DNA of 64,000 bases, from the NCBI RefSeq assembly GCF_001750285.1, contig NZ_MAMP01000020.1:124001-188000 (forward strand), given 5' to 3'. The position numbers and the translations under genes are program-made. Below are positions 26,955 to 36,420 of this stretch, piece after piece; within the stretch, counting starts at the first letter, position 1; every line of letters begins with the position of its first letter. The stretch is from Domibacillus iocasae. Lineage in GTDB: Bacteria > Bacillota > Bacilli > Bacillales > Domibacillaceae. Under the pieces are notes generated by a model. That model was given only the letters and a program-made list of their open reading frames with translations, had not been told where the DNA came from and ran no database searches.

Positions 26955-27009
26955 CGCAATTCCCCCTTGTTTTTTGTCAGTATGATATGATTTTAACATA
27001 CACATAAGG

Positions 27010-27060
27010 GTGCCTGTCATCCAGCGCATGGACATATTAACGAATTAGAGGACAGATACC
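27010..27060. repeat. Short inverted repeat between divergent genes
   Basis: GGTGCCTGTC and GACAGATACC face each other across about 30 bases. It may be a promoter-region dyad or a small extragenic repeat. Confidence 0.3.
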
Positions 27061-27076
27061 GGGAAAGAGGCGCTTT

Positions 27077-28033
27077 ATGAAAGAAATAGCCATTGGCATT
27101 TTAGCTTCGGTGTTTTTTGCAGTAACCTTTATTTTAAATCGTTCGATGGAGCTGTCGGGCGGGAGCTGGATGTGGAGTGCCTCCCTTCGTTTTTTCTTTA
27201 TGATGCCGTTTTTTGCGATCATTGTCGCCATGCGCGGCAGACTGCGGCCGCTATTTACAGAAATGAAGCGCAATCCTATTGCATGGGTTGTGTGGAGCTT
27301 TTTCGGATTTGGGCTTTTTTATGCTCCGATTACGTATGCAGCGGCATCCGGACCAGGCTGGGTTGTCGGCGGCACATGGCAGCTAACGATTGTCGCCGGT
27401 GTTCTCTTAACGCCGCTGTTTACGGAGAAAATAAACGGGCAGGTAATCCGTCATAAAATTCCGCTCGGCGCGTTAGCGATTTCCTGTGTCATTTTGATCG
27501 GTGTTGCATTGCTTCAATTCGAAAAATCAGATGGCTTAACAACGTCCGCCTTTATGACCGGTGTCTTGCCAGTGCTAATCGCGGCTTGTGCGTATCCGCT
27601 TGGCAACCGGAAGATGATGGAACTGTGCGGCGGCCGGCTTGATACATTTTCGCGGATTCTCGGCATGATTATTGCGAGTCTCCCATTTTGGATTCTCATT
27701 AGTGCATTTGGCTGGGCAACGGATGGAGCACCGTCCTCAAGCCAGCTGGTTCAGACATTTATTGTCAGCGTGTTATCTGGTGTTATTGCGACAACACTCT
27801 TTTTTATCGCAACTGACCGATCCCGCCACAATCCAGGTCAGCTTGCGTCTGTTGAAGCGACCCAGTCCGCGCAGGTATTGTTTACTTTGATCGGTGAAGT
27901 GCTGCTTTTCAATGTGGCGTTTCCAGGTCCAATTGCATCCGGCGGTATTGTACTGATTATTATCGGCATGATCCTGCACAGCTGGTATACGAAAAAATTG
28001 AAGGAGCGTGGAACACGTGAACATGTAGCTTAA
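27077..28033 (+). CDS. EmrE-family multidrug resistance efflux transporter (PF13536 type)
   Basis: A 318-residue protein with about ten hydrophobic segments in two repeats, starting IAIGILASVFFAVTFILNRSMEL and closing ASGGIVLIIIGMILHSW. The length and motifs (GPGWVVGGTWQLTIVAG, QLASVEATQSAQVLFTL) fit the multidrug resistance efflux transporter branch of the DMT superfamily. The substrate is unknown. Its start is the ATG after GGGAAAGAGG. Confidence 0.72.
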   Translation: MKEIAIGILASVFFAVTFILNRSMELSGGSWMWSASLRFFFMMPFFAIIVAMRGRLRPLFTEMKRNPIAWVVWSFFGFGLFYAPITYAAASGPGWVVGGTWQLTIVAGVLLTPLFTEKINGQVIRHKIPLGALAISCVILIGVALLQFEKSDGLTTSAFMTGVLPVLIAACAYPLGNRKMMELCGGRLDTFSRILGMIIASLPFWILISAFGWATDGAPSSSQLVQTFIVSVLSGVIATTLFFIATDRSRHNPGQLASVEATQSAQVLFTLIGEVLLFNVAFPGPIASGGIVLIIIGMILHSWYTKKLKERGTREHVA

Positions 28034-28084
28034 GCGGCATCGTTCAATGTGTGCGTCAAAAACTGGAATGAAAGGGTGACTTCG

Positions 28085-28648
28085 ATGAATCTTCCTCGTG
28101 AACCGGACCAGGTCATTACATTAAACATGAAAAGTATTCATATCTGGGCAATTGTTCTCACGCTCATCTCTGTATTCATCGGGACCTTTCTTATGACGTT
28201 TCTCCATTTAGAAAGCGGCTTTTCTTTTTCATTGTGGGGATTTATTTTGTGGGCAATTTCGTATATCCTTTTAATTTTTCTGCACGAGATATTCCACTTG
28301 ATTGGTTTTATAGTTTGGGGGAAATGCAGAAGAAGGGACCTCGTTTATGGAATTAACCGGGAACTTGGCATTGCGTATGCGGGCACGAAAAAAATACTGC
28401 CCGTTTCTGCTATGAAAAGAGCGCTACTCCTTCCTTTCTGGGTAACAGGCCTGCTTCCGTTCATCGCGGGAATTTGGCTGAATAGTGCTGTTTTAATGAT
28501 TACATCCGCTTTTTTAATCGGTGGAGCGGCCGGCGACTTTTCGATGTACCGTCAGCTGCGTCGTGCTAAAAAAAAGGCGTTTGTTTTGGATCACCTTCAT
28601 GAGCCAGTTTTGTATGTCTTTAATGAAAAAGTGGACGTTCCTTATTAG
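28085..28648 (+). CDS. DUF3267 membrane protein with HExxH motif
   Basis: A 187-residue protein with about four membrane segments. LLIFLHEIFHLIGF holds an HExxH motif inside a membrane helix, the reason DUF3267 is regarded as a possible membrane zinc protease. The ATG at 28085 has AAAGGGTGA upstream. It lies 51 bases after the efflux gene in the same direction and may be co-transcribed. Confidence 0.68.
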   Translation: MNLPREPDQVITLNMKSIHIWAIVLTLISVFIGTFLMTFLHLESGFSFSLWGFILWAISYILLIFLHEIFHLIGFIVWGKCRRRDLVYGINRELGIAYAGTKKILPVSAMKRALLLPFWVTGLLPFIAGIWLNSAVLMITSAFLIGGAAGDFSMYRQLRRAKKKAFVLDHLHEPVLYVFNEKVDVPY

Positions 28649-28814
28649 GAAGCGCCCACTCAGATTGTAGACAACTTAAATTCTTTACCGGAATATCCCC
28701 TTGCTGCTTTCCTAAAACACCTATCGGCTCCAGGTAAAAAAGCAAGGCCGCTTCCCTGAAAGATACCTGTTGCTTTCGCAATAGAAGCTGTTGTTAAAAA
28801 GGCTTTCCAATTTT

Positions 28815-29819
28815 TCATTCAATATTCAGCACAATTTTGCCGAACGAGTCGCCGTCTTCCATATACTTGAGGGCTGAAACGGCATCCTCAAGCGGAAACT
28901 GCTTATCGATAACTGGACGGATTTCGTGCTGTTCAAACAACGTCAGCATATCCGCAAATTCCTGCGGGCTGCCCATTGTCGTTCCGCGTATATCAAGGTG
29001 CTTGAAAAAAACACGCGGCAGTACAAGCTCCGGCACCGGTCCGGCCGTTGCACCAAAGTTGACGATTCGTCCGCCTGGACTGGCGAGCTGAACTAAGTCT
29101 TTAAATGTTTCGCCGCCGATCCCATCAATGATGATATCGGCGCCGCCCATTTCGTTCTTTAGTGCTTTTACCCAGCCATCTGTCCTATAGTTCATACCGC
29201 CGGCCGCACCCATTTCTTTCGCCCGTTCAATTTTTCTATCGCTGCTTGATGAAACAAAAACATGAGCTCCTTTTGCGACAGCAATTTGCAGGGCAAATAG
29301 CGCCACACCACTCCCAATACCCGGAATAAATACAGTCTCTCCTTTTGTTAACTCGCCGCGCGTAATAAGAGCCCGGTAAGCCGTTAAAGCAGAAAGCGGA
29401 ATCGCCGCTGCTTCGGGCCATGTTAAATAGGGTGGCTTTTTATACACATTTTCACATGATATTTTCACGTATTCTGCATATGTACCATCGGTTGGCATAC
29501 CGAGAGTATGAAATTCAGAGCTGCTAAACCGAATATCATCCCCCCATTGAAGAGCTGGATTGATAACGACCTCATCGCCTTGGCAAAGACTCTCCACTCC
29601 GTCTCCAACTGATTCAACGACGCCTGCTCCATCCGCCCCAAGAATGGAGGGCAGTTTTATGCTCGGATACATCCCATATGTTATAAACACGTCACGCCGA
29701 TTTAATGATGCGTTCTTCAGCTTTACGACGATTTCCCCGATGCTCGGAACTGGTTTTTCCACCTCTGTGTACTTCGCCATGTCCGGACCGCCTGTTTCTT
29801 TCAATAAAATGGCTTTCAT
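28815..29819 (-). CDS. Medium-chain dehydrogenase (quinone oxidoreductase-like), paralogue
   Basis: A 334-residue MDR-superfamily protein close to the one at 25962-26954: GADGAGVVESVG in the catalytic domain and IPGIGSGVALFALQIAVA in the nucleotide-binding domain. No zinc-binding cysteine cluster is seen. The ATG at 29819 has AAGGGGGGAAA upstream. The shared layout suggests a local duplication followed by divergence, with two other genes between the copies. Confidence 0.8.
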   Translation of the reverse strand: MKAILLKETGGPDMAKYTEVEKPVPSIGEIVVKLKNASLNRRDVFITYGMYPSIKLPSILGADGAGVVESVGDGVESLCQGDEVVINPALQWGDDIRFSSSEFHTLGMPTDGTYAEYVKISCENVYKKPPYLTWPEAAAIPLSALTAYRALITRGELTKGETVFIPGIGSGVALFALQIAVAKGAHVFVSSSSDRKIERAKEMGAAGGMNYRTDGWVKALKNEMGGADIIIDGIGGETFKDLVQLASPGGRIVNFGATAGPVPELVLPRVFFKHLDIRGTTMGSPQEFADMLTLFEQHEIRPVIDKQFPLEDAVSALKYMEDGDSFGKIVLNIE

Positions 29820-29931
29820 TGCTTTCCCCCCTTTGTCTGACATTTCTCATCCATTTACCCGTCCATTTTAACAAGAAAACGACAGCATGCATATGATATA
29901 GCACTACTATGTAGAAAAGGACGTGTTCTCT

Positions 29932-30312
29932 ATGATGAACGAGCAGCTCACAAAAGCGATAAATGGAGAGTATACGGCCATTCATTGGTATGAAAAGCTT
30001 GCCAATCTAACGACAAACCCTTCAGCGAAAAAACGGATTTTGGCCATTCGCGAAGATGAACTGCAGCATTTTGAAGCATTCTCCGCTCTTTATCATGCAT
30101 TAACTGGATCTGCTCCTTCTCCTAAAATGAATAAACCTTGTCCAAAAACCTTTAAACAAGGCGTTCTTTTATCGTTTCAAGATGAGCAGGAAACGTCTGA
30201 ATTTTACCGGCAAATAGCGGATTCTTCTCACCTTCCATATATAAAAAAAGTATTCAACCGGGCAGCAGCGGATGAACAGCGGCATGCCGTCTGGTTTTTA
30301 TCGTTTTTATAA
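29932..30312 (+). CDS. Ferritin-like four-helix protein
   Basis: A 126-residue protein with paired metal-ligand motifs of the ferritin/rubrerythrin fold: Glu in NGEYTAIHWYEKL, EDELQHFEAF in the first half, QDEQETSEFYRQ and DEQRHAVWF in the second. It lacks a rubredoxin domain. A role in diiron chemistry or peroxide and metal handling is the family expectation only. The ATG ATG at 29932 follows AAAAGGA. Confidence 0.7.
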   Translation: MMNEQLTKAINGEYTAIHWYEKLANLTTNPSAKKRILAIREDELQHFEAFSALYHALTGSAPSPKMNKPCPKTFKQGVLLSFQDEQETSEFYRQIADSSHLPYIKKVFNRAAADEQRHAVWFLSFL

Positions 30313-30367
30313 TGACAGCTTGTTCCCTTTTATACTCCCGCATTGCATTATAGGCGGAAAAAACACA

Positions 30368-31144
30368 TTAAAATCCTTGTTTTCTCAGCCACTTCTCACA
30401 GACAGCCGTCCATAAAAAAGCTTCCGAATGATCAGAGGCGAGACCGAGACCATGGCGGCCGCTTTGAAAAACGTGCAGGTCAAATGGGACACCAGCACGG
30501 CTTAAAGCACCAGCAAATAAAAGGCTGTTTTCAACCGGAACCGGTTCATCTTCCGCGGTATGCCAAAGAAATGCGGGCGGTGTGTCTTTCGTTACGTGCC
30601 GTTCATTAGATAAAAATAAACGCTGCTCGCCTGAGGAACCGAGACCGAGTAAGTTTTCCATAGACCCCTCATGGCGATGCTCCCCAAACGTAACGACCGG
30701 GTACCCTAACACGACGACATCCGGCCGGGATGATTGTTGTTCGATCTGATCCACCGCACTGCTGATTCCATGGTCATATTTCGTGGCAAGTGTTGAGGCA
30801 AGATGCCCACCTGCCGAAAAGCCGAGTACACCAACCTTCTTTTCGTCCACATTCCATTTTTCTGCCTGTTGCCGGATCATACGAATCGCACGCGATGCAT
30901 CTAAAAGCGGCACGGGATGCTTATACGGTGCAACCCGATAATGAACAACAAACGCATGAATGCCAAGACTGTTTAACCATTTCGCCACCGGTTCTCCTTC
31001 ATGATCCGCCCGTCTCCGGTAGCCTCCGCCCGGAAAAATCAACATCGCCGGCGCCCTTTTTGTTCCAGCGGGATAAGCCATCATATACGGTATTTCTTCT
31101 CCCTCAATCTGAAAAGGTGCTTCTTTTTCCCACAGTCGAATCAT
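30368..31144 (-). CDS. Alpha/beta hydrolase, esterase/acetyl-xylan-esterase-like
   Basis: A 258-residue cytosolic hydrolase. FPGGGYRRR is the HGGG-like oxyanion-hole loop, LGFSAGGHLA holds the nucleophile Ser, and AEDEPVP and GRHGLGLA supply the acid and His. It resembles lipase- or xylanase-related esterases acting on small esters; the substrate is unknown. Confidence 0.8.
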   Translation of the reverse strand: MIRLWEKEAPFQIEGEEIPYMMAYPAGTKRAPAMLIFPGGGYRRRADHEGEPVAKWLNSLGIHAFVVHYRVAPYKHPVPLLDASRAIRMIRQQAEKWNVDEKKVGVLGFSAGGHLASTLATKYDHGISSAVDQIEQQSSRPDVVVLGYPVVTFGEHRHEGSMENLLGLGSSGEQRLFLSNERHVTKDTPPAFLWHTAEDEPVPVENSLLFAGALSRAGVPFDLHVFQSGRHGLGLASDHSEAFLWTAVCEKWLRKQGF

Positions 31145-31155
31145 AAAATCCCCTC

Positions 31156-31806
31156 CTATTTTGAATTAAATCCACGTTCGGTCACATATCCATCCATTGA
31201 CCAGATACCCTTTTCTTTCTTTTTAGCCATTTGCTGCTTTGCTTCAAATTCATCAAGGTAGCGTGTATTTGGCGGATATACGTAAGCAACCCGTGCAAAG
31301 CCTTCTTGAAGAAGTATTTCTTGAACACTTTGTCCGTCTACGTACACGTATACTAAAATCCGTTCATATTTATCAAGCCGCTGTCCAATATCAAATTCGA
31401 TGGTAATATCACCGCTTTGGAGCAGATCCGCCGTCCGCTCTTTTGCTTCTTCCCCAAGCGGCTGCTTGCCCAGCTGTGGATGGCGCGTTTCCGGTGTATC
31501 AATAAGCAGAAAACGGGCGCTGAACTCTTCTTTTTTCCCATCGCTGTCCGCATCAAATGCAAATACAGCTGTATCGCCGTCAACCGGACGAACAAGATCT
31601 GCCGGAATCGGATCCATCGTTCCTTTTGTTTTTAAAATATTCGTTGATTCTTTCAACGGCTCTTCTGCGGTATCCTGCTTTTCTTTTTCAATCGCTGTCA
31701 ATACATCTTCTGTTACTTCGAGAACATCATTCACATCATCTAATGTACAAGCTGATAATGAGAGGACAGCTATCCCCGATAGAATGATTGTTATCCAATT
31801 TTTCAC
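31156..31806 (-). CDS. Thermonuclease (SNase-like) lipoprotein
   Basis: A 216-residue exported nuclease with a lipobox (LSLSACTLDD), a linker rich in charged residues, then a staphylococcal nuclease fold: VDGDTAVF (Ca ligand Asp), ARFLLIDTPET (catalytic Arg, Asp, Glu) and DKYERILVYVY (second Arg). It probably degrades nucleic acids at the cell surface. The GTG at 31806 is used, with AAGAGGA upstream. It lies 11 bases before the hydrolase gene, so they may share a transcript. Confidence 0.85.
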   Translation of the reverse strand: MKNWITIILSGIAVLSLSACTLDDVNDVLEVTEDVLTAIEKEKQDTAEEPLKESTNILKTKGTMDPIPADLVRPVDGDTAVFAFDADSDGKKEEFSARFLLIDTPETRHPQLGKQPLGEEAKERTADLLQSGDITIEFDIGQRLDKYERILVYVYVDGQSVQEILLQEGFARVAYVYPPNTRYLDEFEAKQQMAKKKEKGIWSMDGYVTERGFNSK

Positions 31807-31846
31807 GTTTAAATCCTCTTTTCTTTCCTTGTAAGGCACCTATATA

Positions 31847-31874
31847 AAAAAACCTCTTCATTTCAAGAGGTTTT
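31847..31874 (-). terminator. Terminator of the 31925-32323 gene
   Basis: AAAACCTCTTGAAATGAAGAGGTTTT followed by T on the minus strand. Confidence 0.8.
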
Positions 31875-31924
31875 AGGCCGTTGACAAGTGCCCGCTTTCT
31901 GATTTTGACTATACTTAGAGGTTT

Positions 31925-32323
31925 CTATTTCTTAGCAGCTGCCTCATTAACGTATTCCTCAATGATCGGAATCGATAATTCCAGGCCGCTCGTCGTCAAA
32001 CTATTTTTCACGTATTCAAGCTTATGGCCATCGCTCGCGTATGATTGAATATTCAGTATGTTATTAATGTATAAAATGCCTTCGTTTGTAATCATTGGTT
32101 TGATAATTTGACCATCTGTTTCATCATAATGGCGGATTTTTTCCAGTCCATTAATCAGTCCTTGGTCAAATAAATCATTCATCGCAATTTCATAGACCGC
32201 CGGTTTCATATTCTCACTCATCCGTTCATGCAATTCATACATGACAGCCGGCTTGTTCTCCAAATAATACTGCACATAATACGCGAGAAGCACCTGTTCT
32301 TTTATTGGTAATTTTTTGCCCAT
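31925..32323 (-). CDS. Conserved hypothetical protein, possible winged-helix fold
   Basis: A 132-residue soluble, mostly helical protein. I do not recognise the family. The first 90 residues (IKEQVLLAYYVQYYLEN, AVYEIAMNDLFDQGLINGLEKI, MITNEGILYINNIL) have the helix-helix-helix-strand rhythm of a YjcQ-like winged helix, with the strand near IKPMITNEG. The ATG at 32323 has AAAAGGAGG upstream. It is monocistronic with its own terminator. Confidence 0.55.
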   Translation of the reverse strand: MGKKLPIKEQVLLAYYVQYYLENKPAVMYELHERMSENMKPAVYEIAMNDLFDQGLINGLEKIRHYDETDGQIIKPMITNEGILYINNILNIQSYASDGHKLEYVKNSLTTSGLELSIPIIEEYVNEAAAKK

Positions 32324-32539
32324 ACAAACGCCTCCTTTTTCTTTCCTTTTCATTATACATGATGCAGGAGCCTATTCGTCAATTTCCATTCAACGTCACC
32401 CCTCGCAGCACATACAATAGTAACGAAAAGCGGAATTCTCTGTATATTGTACGTAAACAAAAAAATTCTATTAACAATACTTTTAAATCATGATATATTC
32501 ATGACAACAAACACCATATATATAGAGGAGCTTCAAGAT

Positions 32540-33556
32540 ATGACCTTTAAAAAGGTGATGATGGCGATCATGCTTTACATAATGGCTTTTTCACTTGTCC
32601 CATATGCTGCACAAGCAGCAGAACCTGCCGCTTGTGCAGCAAAAACATCTGTTAAAAAAACATATATTAATGTATCCGTTGCTACTCTTTGGAAAGAACC
32701 CGGCACGAAACGTCAAATGGATCAGCACGTCCTTTCGACCCCCGTCAACATGAAAGCATGGACATCAAAAATGTCGACGGTCAAAGACCGGCTCTGGCTG
32801 ACAGGAAAAGCCGAAACACAGGCGCTATATGGCCAGGAAGTAACTGTATTAAAAACGAGCGGCAGCTGGGTGCAGGTTGCTGTTAAAGACCAATCCACAC
32901 CCAAAAACAGCAAAGGATACCCCGGCTGGCTGCCAAAAGCACAAGTAACAGCACAGCCAGCCGCATATGAAGCGTGCCAAACAGCGGGTGTAAAAGCAAA
33001 AACCGCTGTCCTGTTTCACGATAAAACAACACCCTTTATGGAAGTAAGCTTTAACACAGAGCTGCCGATTATCAAATCAGAAACAAATTGGGTGCAGGTG
33101 ATGACTCCGGCAAATGGCGCTAAATGGCTGAAGAAAAGCGATATTCGTATTCTCGCCGCTGCAGCGGTTATTCCAAAACCGACCGGTACCGCGCTGCTGA
33201 CAACCGGCAAGCAATTTCTTGGTCTTCCTTATTTGTGGTCGGGTGTGTCCGCTTACGGCTATGACTGTTCAGGCTTTACTTCTTCCGTTTACCGGTATCA
33301 TGGTATCAGCATTCCACGTGATGCATCCGAGCAGGCGAAAAAAGGAAAAGCAGTCGCTAAATCCTCATTAAAGCCGGGTGACCTTTTATTTTTTGCCTAC
33401 AACAATGGAAAAGGACGCGTTCACCACGTCGCTATGTACGCCGGAAACGGCAAAATGATTCATTCACCAAAAGCAGGCAAACGTGTAGAAATTATTTCAA
33501 TGAATACATCTCCATATAAGCAGGAATATGCCGGGGCGAGACGCTACATCGATTAA
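32540..33556 (+). CDS. Secreted SH3b-NlpC/P60 cell-wall endopeptidase
   Basis: A 338-residue protein with a signal peptide (cut at AAQA-AEP), a region containing two bacterial SH3-like segments (VSVATLWKEPGTKRQ, and AVLFHDKTTPFMEV) and a C-terminal NlpC/P60 domain. The catalytic residues are in YDCSGFTS, VHHVAMYAG and MIHSPKAG. The layout matches YgiM/SH3-type gamma-D-glutamyl-diamino-acid endopeptidases (compare B. subtilis YkfC), which cut peptidoglycan peptides. The ATG at 32540 has GAGGAG upstream; the longer frame has no ribosome site. Confidence 0.82.
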   Translation: MTFKKVMMAIMLYIMAFSLVPYAAQAAEPAACAAKTSVKKTYINVSVATLWKEPGTKRQMDQHVLSTPVNMKAWTSKMSTVKDRLWLTGKAETQALYGQEVTVLKTSGSWVQVAVKDQSTPKNSKGYPGWLPKAQVTAQPAAYEACQTAGVKAKTAVLFHDKTTPFMEVSFNTELPIIKSETNWVQVMTPANGAKWLKKSDIRILAAAAVIPKPTGTALLTTGKQFLGLPYLWSGVSAYGYDCSGFTSSVYRYHGISIPRDASEQAKKGKAVAKSSLKPGDLLFFAYNNGKGRVHHVAMYAGNGKMIHSPKAGKRVEIISMNTSPYKQEYAGARRYID

Positions 33557-33648
33557 TTTTTTAAATGAAATTTGCAAAAGCCGCATTTCGTTAAAGGTTT
33601 ATCAGAGAAGCAAGTATGTAAGCGGCAAAAACAGACAAATGAAAAAGT

Positions 33649-33687
33649 AAACATCCCCAGCGCTCGGGCACTGGGGATGTTTTTTAC
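33649..33687. terminator. Bidirectional terminator
   Basis: AACATCCCCAG...CTGGGGATGTT with T run, between the endopeptidase gene and the converging RNase J gene. Confidence 0.85.
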
Positions 33688-33699
33688 TTCTCCATCATG

Positions 33700-35379
33700 T
33701 TACACTTCAATAATGATTGGAACAATCATCGGACGTCTTTTTGTTTGAGCATATAAAAATTTTCCGACTGATTCTTTTACATTTTGTTTCATGATCTTCC
33801 ACTGGGTAACATTTTCTTTTTGCAGCTTGTTAATGGTCTTTGTCACAATTTCGTTCACATCATTTAAAAGCTCTTCTGACTGGCGGGCATAAACGAATCC
33901 GCGGGAAATTGTATCCGGCCCTGAAACAATTTTATTTTCTGACTTGCTTAATGTAATGACGATAATAAGCATCCCTTCCTCAGAAAGCAGCTTACGGTCA
34001 CGCAAAACAATGTCCCCGACATCTCCAATACCCAAACCGTCAACAAATATATTTCCGGCGGGTATTTTCCGGGTTTGCCGGGCATTAGAATGGCTGATAT
34101 CGACTACGTCCCCGTTTTGAACGACATAAATATTTTCCTTTTCTACGCCGACAGACTCAGCCAGCAGGCGGTGCTGATACAGCATTCTATATTCCCCGTG
34201 AATGGGGATAAAGTATTTTGGCTTCATTAAAGTAAGCATTAATTTTAATTCTTCCTGGTATGCATGTCCGGAAACGTGCATACCCGTGGCTGTTCCCGAT
34301 CCATAGATCACTTTCGCTCCTAAAAGGAATAAATTATCGATGATACGGGCAACATTTCGTTCATTTCCCGGTATTGGGGTTGAAGAGAAAATAACCGTAT
34401 CGCCCGGGAAAATTTCCACCTGTCGATATTTAGAATTTGATAAACGAGACAAAGCGGCCAGCGGTTCCCCCTGGCTCCCTGTGCACAGTATGGCTACTCG
34501 CTCTGCCGGCAGGTCATGCACTTCACTTGCGTCAATCAGCATTTCGTCAGGAATATTTAAATAACCAAGTTCCATGGCAACTGAAACAACATTTACCATA
34601 CTCCGGCCCAGCAAAGCAAGCTTTCGATTTGTTTTTATCGCCGCATCGACCACCTGCTGTACACGATGAACATTCGACGCAAAGGTTGAAATAAACACTT
34701 TCCCATCCGCTTTGTTAAATGCTTCTTCAATATGCGTGCCGACAAGCTTTTCTGATGGCGTAAACCCGGGGCGTTCCGCATTGGTACTTTCCGATAAAAG
34801 AGCTAACACACCGTTTTTTCCAAGATCGGCCATTTTATGAATATCCGGATATTGGTCATTTACCGGCGTTAAATCAAACTTGAAGTCACCGGTATGAACG
34901 ACTGTACCTTCCGGGGTATGGAAGGCAACTCCTAAACAATCAGGAATACTGTGATTTGTTTTAAAAAACGTCAAACGGATCGTTCCTAACTCAATATTTG
35001 AATTAGAATCAATAGACGTAAGCTGTGTTTCCCTAAGAAGCCCATGTTCTTTTAGCTTTATTTCGATTAAGCCCAGCGTCAGCCGAGTGGCATAAATAGG
35101 CACATTCAATTGCTTTAAAAAATAGGGGATGCCGCCAATATGGTCTTCATGCCCATGAGTCACGATTAAAGCCCGGATTTTATCTTTGTTTTCACGCAAG
35201 TATGTAATATCCGGAATAATCAAGTCAATGCCTAACAAACTTTCGTCTGGAAACTTGGATCCGCAGTCAATCACGACAATATCATCTGCATATTGTACCG
35301 CATACATATTTTTTCCGACTTCATTTACACCGCCTAAGGCAAATATGGATAATGCATGTTCCGCTGTATTCAAAATCAT
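33700..35379 (-). CDS. Ribonuclease J family protein (MBL/beta-CASP)
   Basis: A 559-residue enzyme with the complete metallo-beta-lactamase/beta-CASP layout and the C-terminal RNase J domain. Catalytic motif 2 is intact (THGHEDHIGG), as are HTGDFKFD, SESTNAERPG and SGHAYQEELKLM; the C-terminus ends TKRRPMIVPIIIEV as in J1 and J2. Family members are 5'-3' exo- and endonucleases for RNA decay and rRNA maturation. It differs from both canonical J1 (LGGLGEIGKN) and J2 (whose motif is degenerate), so it may be a third paralogue. The ATG at 35379 has GGGGAGG upstream. Confidence 0.85.
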   Translation of the reverse strand: MILNTAEHALSIFALGGVNEVGKNMYAVQYADDIVVIDCGSKFPDESLLGIDLIIPDITYLRENKDKIRALIVTHGHEDHIGGIPYFLKQLNVPIYATRLTLGLIEIKLKEHGLLRETQLTSIDSNSNIELGTIRLTFFKTNHSIPDCLGVAFHTPEGTVVHTGDFKFDLTPVNDQYPDIHKMADLGKNGVLALLSESTNAERPGFTPSEKLVGTHIEEAFNKADGKVFISTFASNVHRVQQVVDAAIKTNRKLALLGRSMVNVVSVAMELGYLNIPDEMLIDASEVHDLPAERVAILCTGSQGEPLAALSRLSNSKYRQVEIFPGDTVIFSSTPIPGNERNVARIIDNLFLLGAKVIYGSGTATGMHVSGHAYQEELKLMLTLMKPKYFIPIHGEYRMLYQHRLLAESVGVEKENIYVVQNGDVVDISHSNARQTRKIPAGNIFVDGLGIGDVGDIVLRDRKLLSEEGMLIIVITLSKSENKIVSGPDTISRGFVYARQSEELLNDVNEIVTKTINKLQKENVTQWKIMKQNVKESVGKFLYAQTKRRPMIVPIIIEV

Positions 35380-35558
35380 ATTCCTCCCCAACTAAATCAT
35401 TATCCAAATTGTGCCCTTTTAAAGCCCTTTTATGCTTTTCCTTTTTAAGCCTCCTTTCCATCATTCAATAAACTATTTCCGTTAAAACTGCCCCGATTGC
35501 CCCTATTGATGCATAGCAAACGTTTTTAGGCCGCAAAATAAGACCGAGGTGAAAAAAT

Positions 35559-36335
35559 ATGCAGACCATTTTTCGAGGCTCGATCGAATTTGGATTGGTT
35601 TCCATTCCGATCAAACTCCACGCTGCTACTGAAGACAAAGATATTAAATTGCGCCAGCTGCATGCAGAATGTAAAAACCCCATTAAGCAGTTTAAATTTT
35701 GTCCCATTTGCAATAGGGAAGTCGATTCAAATGAATTAGTTAAAGGGTATGAATATGCGGCAGATCGCTTTATCGTGATTTCGGATGAAGAGCTGGCAGG
35801 AATAAAAAGTGATGTTGAGGATAAATCGATCGAAATTATTGAGTTTATTCGATTAAGCGAAATCGATCCGATTTTCTTTGACAAAACCTATTATTTGGCT
35901 TCTAATACAGCAGGAACAAAAGCATACGCATTATTAAAAGAATCATTAATGACAACAAGAAAGGCTGGTATCGTAAAAATTACGATCCGCTCAAGGCAAC
36001 GGCTGGCAACGATCCGGGTTTTTAATAATCAGCTTGTCCTTGAGACGCTCCATTTTCCCGATGAGATCCGCTCAACGATGGAGCTGTCCAAACCATCCAG
36101 CATAAAGTTGACAAAGAAGGAAAAAGAAACGGCACTTGCGCTGGTTGAGCAGATGACCGAAAAGTTCGATCCATCCAACTACTATGACGAATACCGTGAA
36201 AAACTGGAAAAGCTGATTAAAACCAAAATACCGAAACGGACTGAACAGGTTCCAGACGCTTCACATATTCTTAGCTTAATGGATGCAATGGAGCGAAGCA
36301 TTGCTCACATTCAACAGCAAAAACAAGCAAAATGA
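35559..36335 (+). CDS. ku: Ku protein for non-homologous end joining
   Basis: A 258-residue prokaryotic Ku with the typical start RGSIEFGLVSIPIKLHAATEDKD, a CPIC zinc-finger-like stretch, and the core domain (TYYLASNTAGTKAYALL, KITIRSRQRLATIRV). It forms a ring on broken DNA ends and recruits the ligase LigD. In Bacillus ku and ligD lie together; here ligD is not within the window. The ATG has GAGGTGA upstream. It is divergent from the RNase J homologue. Confidence 0.92.
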   Translation: MQTIFRGSIEFGLVSIPIKLHAATEDKDIKLRQLHAECKNPIKQFKFCPICNREVDSNELVKGYEYAADRFIVISDEELAGIKSDVEDKSIEIIEFIRLSEIDPIFFDKTYYLASNTAGTKAYALLKESLMTTRKAGIVKITIRSRQRLATIRVFNNQLVLETLHFPDEIRSTMELSKPSSIKLTKKEKETALALVEQMTEKFDPSNYYDEYREKLEKLIKTKIPKRTEQVPDASHILSLMDAMERSIAHIQQQKQAK

Positions 36336-36383
36336 ATGTACTGGCGGCAGCAAAAATAGTATAAATCCACACTTGGCGTATAC

Positions 36384-36420
36384 AAAAGGGCTGTCCATTT
36401 TGGGACAGCCCTTCAGCTTT
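36384..36420. terminator. Bidirectional terminator between ku and the STAS gene
   Basis: AAAAGGGCTGTCC / GGGACAGCCCTT stem with flanking A- and T-rich tracts. Confidence 0.75.
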
